From Ignavibacteriales bacterium (GTDB taxonomy: Bacteria; Bacteroidota; Ignavibacteria; UBA10030; SZUA-254), in NCBI GenBank assembly GCA_016207985.1, contig JACQYX010000050.1:1-7041 (forward strand): DNA of 7,041 bases, written 5' to 3'. This document shows positions 5,670 through 7,041 of the stretch, piece by piece. The notes under the pieces were generated by a model. It had not been told where the DNA came from. It made no database searches and was given only the letters and a program-made list of their open reading frames with translations. Both the position numbers and the translations under genes were made by a program. Position 1 is the stretch's first letter, and each line of letters begins with the position of its first letter.

Positions 5670-7041
5670 TTACCGAACCAGTACGAACTTCCTCGCCATC
5701 GAGTAATCGTTTGCCTGTAATCTATAGAAATAGAAACCGCTCGGTAATCCGCTTGCATCGAATTGAACAGATTTAAATCCTGCTTCCTGCATTCCATCTG
5801 CCAATACCGACACTTCCTCACCGAGGACATTGAAGACCCTTAAACTAACTTTCGCATCCATCGGCAAGTCGTATTTAATATTTGTTGTTGGATTGAAGGG
5901 ATTTGGATAATTCTGATATAACGCAAAAGCTTTCGGCAATTCTTTTACCGGACTTCCTGTAAACGCAAGTTTTGCACCGATAAAATCATCCTCGTCAATC
6001 GTCAAATTTCCAGCAACTCCTAATGAGTATTGCTTTGGTTTTTCTCCGGCATACGAAACCTCCAATACAAGATTTGCTTCGTCGGTTGAAGAACCATTCC
6101 ATTTGAGCGTGATCGGAAATTCACCACCTGTTATCCGAATCGGAAATTCCTGCCGCAATCCTTTCTCAGAATTCGGCATTTCAGCATTTCGTCCTGAGGC
6201 GAATCGAACATCCAATCCTTCGGGAGGAACTGGTGGCAGCTCGTACTCGTTCACAGGTATCGATTTTGTAGAAAAGAACAGCTTTCGTTCAGCGCCTTTG
6301 CTATCTTGAACGATGAATTTTAAAAATCCATCTTCAACCTTGGACTGATTTGTTGTTCCTTTCTGATTCAGATTATTTTCGACTATCGCTGCCGGAAGAT
6401 TTGGAGCAGCGAGAAAATTCGATCCGGCAATCACGATATTGCCAGCACGGCTCGTTTTCACCCAGTATCCAATACCACACTTCAACGTGTCCTCCCCATA
6501 ATATCCTATTCCACCTTCGTATCCAAAATATTTCGAAATTATTTCGACAGGTGGAAGTGGAGTAATTGAGGAGGTAAGCGAAGGATACGATATCGCCCCG
6601 ATCATATTCCATCCTTGGAACACAAAAACAGTTTCAGTCACAACCGCCGTACCGCTGATTTCATATGGACTTGGGGCAGGAGTCGGGAATTTTAACCAGT
6701 ATGATTTTCCCAACTCAAGTGAATCGGCTTGAATATAACCGCCAGGTTCATAGATAAATGCGGGAGAGATCGCACTCGAATAAAGTGCAATCTTTCGCAT
6801 GTCATTAGTAAGGAGAGGAACTGAGAGTAGATTCCAGGAGAGAAGCGGTGCAATCGTCGCCGTAGTCCACGCTCCGCTAAAATTCCTCAAACCGGGAATA
6901 TAACCGCCCTCCATTATCATACTTACATCAATACTCACCATCCTCTGTGCTGCGGCTTGACCCACGGAAGCATTTAGTGTGTAAACATCACCCGTTGATT
7001 TTCCGCCGCCGCCGTCCAGCACTTTCCATGAGTGCTGTATC
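5670..7041 (-). CDS. secreted/surface protein with T9SS type A sorting domain, N-terminus outside window
   Basis: Function unknown; it is predicted to cross the outer membrane by the type IX secretion system. Numbering is from GTG 7022, but the frame stays open to the edge and the residues before it (IQHSWK) continue naturally into VLDGGGGKSTGDVYTLNASVGQ. This motif is common just after the signal peptide of such proteins, so GTG 7022 is probably internal and the signal peptide lies beyond the edge. Two related beta-rich segments follow: residues 62-112 (SWNLLSVPL ... LGKSYWLKF) and 136-189 (QGWNMIGAI ... CGIGYWVK). A less conserved middle region contains FPITLKWNG near 302-310. The C-terminal domain at about 365-450 shows FALYQNYPNPFNPTTNIKY, then VFNVLGEEV, then SGLPSGFYFYRLQA, ending KFVLVR; this is the Por_Secre_tail/T9SS type A pattern, cleaved on secretion in studied members. 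No catalytic motif is visible, so a structural or adhesive surface role is possible but unproven. It converges on pepA with a 25-bp gap. Confidence 0.88.
   Translation of the reverse strand, partial: IQHSWKVLDGGGGKSTGDVYTLNASVGQAAAQRMVSIDVSMIMEGGYIPGLRNFSGAWTTATIAPLLSWNLLSVPLLTNDMRKIALYSSAISPAFIYEPGGYIQADSLELGKSYWLKFPTPAPSPYEISGTAVVTETVFVFQGWNMIGAISYPSLTSSITPLPPVEIISKYFGYEGGIGYYGEDTLKCGIGYWVKTSRAGNIVIAGSNFLAAPNLPAAIVENNLNQKGTTNQSKVEDGFLKFIVQDSKGAERKLFFSTKSIPVNEYELPPVPPEGLDVRFASGRNAEMPNSEKGLRQEFPIRITGGEFPITLKWNGSSTDEANLVLEVSYAGEKPKQYSLGVAGNLTIDEDDFIGAKLAFTGSPVKELPKAFALYQNYPNPFNPTTNIKYDLPMDAKVSLRVFNVLGEEVSVLADGMQEAGFKSVQFDASGLPSGFYFYRLQANDYSMARKFVLVR

Noticed and set aside
5570..5830. Minus-strand open frame across the convergent junction
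   Set aside because: It overlaps the sorting domain of the T9SS protein in another frame and the palindrome, with no domain or ribosome-binding site.
7020..7022. GTG 7022 as true start of the secreted protein
   Set aside because: The frame is open to the edge, the preceding residues continue the typical post-signal-peptide motif, and no signal peptide follows the GTG.
1..7041. A novel multi-gene system (defence, mobile element or biosynthetic cluster)
   Set aside because: All long genes belong to known housekeeping or secretion-cargo families, and no integrase, transposase, toxin, nuclease-effector or biosynthetic gene is visible.

Overview
The window fits a member of the Fibrobacteres-Chlorobi-Bacteroidetes group, most likely an Ignavibacteria- or Chlorobi-like bacterium. 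This rests on a secreted protein ending in a type IX secretion (T9SS) sorting domain, a two-subunit KorAB 2-oxoacid:ferredoxin oxidoreductase with the gamma domain fused to alpha, weak ribosome-binding sites, moderately AT-rich codon use, and intergenic spaces filled with short palindromes and degenerate tandem repeats. The lineage is inferred from gene content only.

Layout. Positions 1-2793 (+) carry korA (5' end cut by the window edge) and korB, spaced as one operon. They encode a CoA-dependent, thiamine-diphosphate and iron-sulfur enzyme that interconverts a 2-oxoacid (most likely 2-oxoglutarate) and acyl-CoA with ferredoxin. A 167-bp spacer follows, rich in small hairpins and holding a doubtful 25-codon ORF that overlaps the korB stop. 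Positions 2961-3952 (+) are a DHH/DHHA1 phosphoesterase of the NrnA type, split by an apparent one-base deletion near 3257. A 135-bp spacer with microsatellite-like repeats leads to pepA (4088-5644, +), a complete M17 leucyl aminopeptidase. Convergent to it is a partial T9SS cargo protein (5670-7041, minus strand), whose N-terminus lies beyond the right edge.

The 25-bp gap between the convergent genes and the 3' end of pepA hold a long perfect hairpin. Its core shares a 15-nt exact sequence, in inverse orientation, with the spacer after korB, which points to a dispersed palindromic element. The hairpin supplies the last codons and the stop of pepA and probably terminates the minus-strand gene.

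The genes are ordinary housekeeping functions (central carbon metabolism, nucleotide and RNA-fragment turnover, peptide turnover) plus one surface or secreted protein. They do not form an evident joint pathway. I found no evidence of a new defence, mobile or biosynthetic system. The points worth checking are the broken nrnA, the palindromic element that has become part of pepA, and the internal duplication in the secreted protein.
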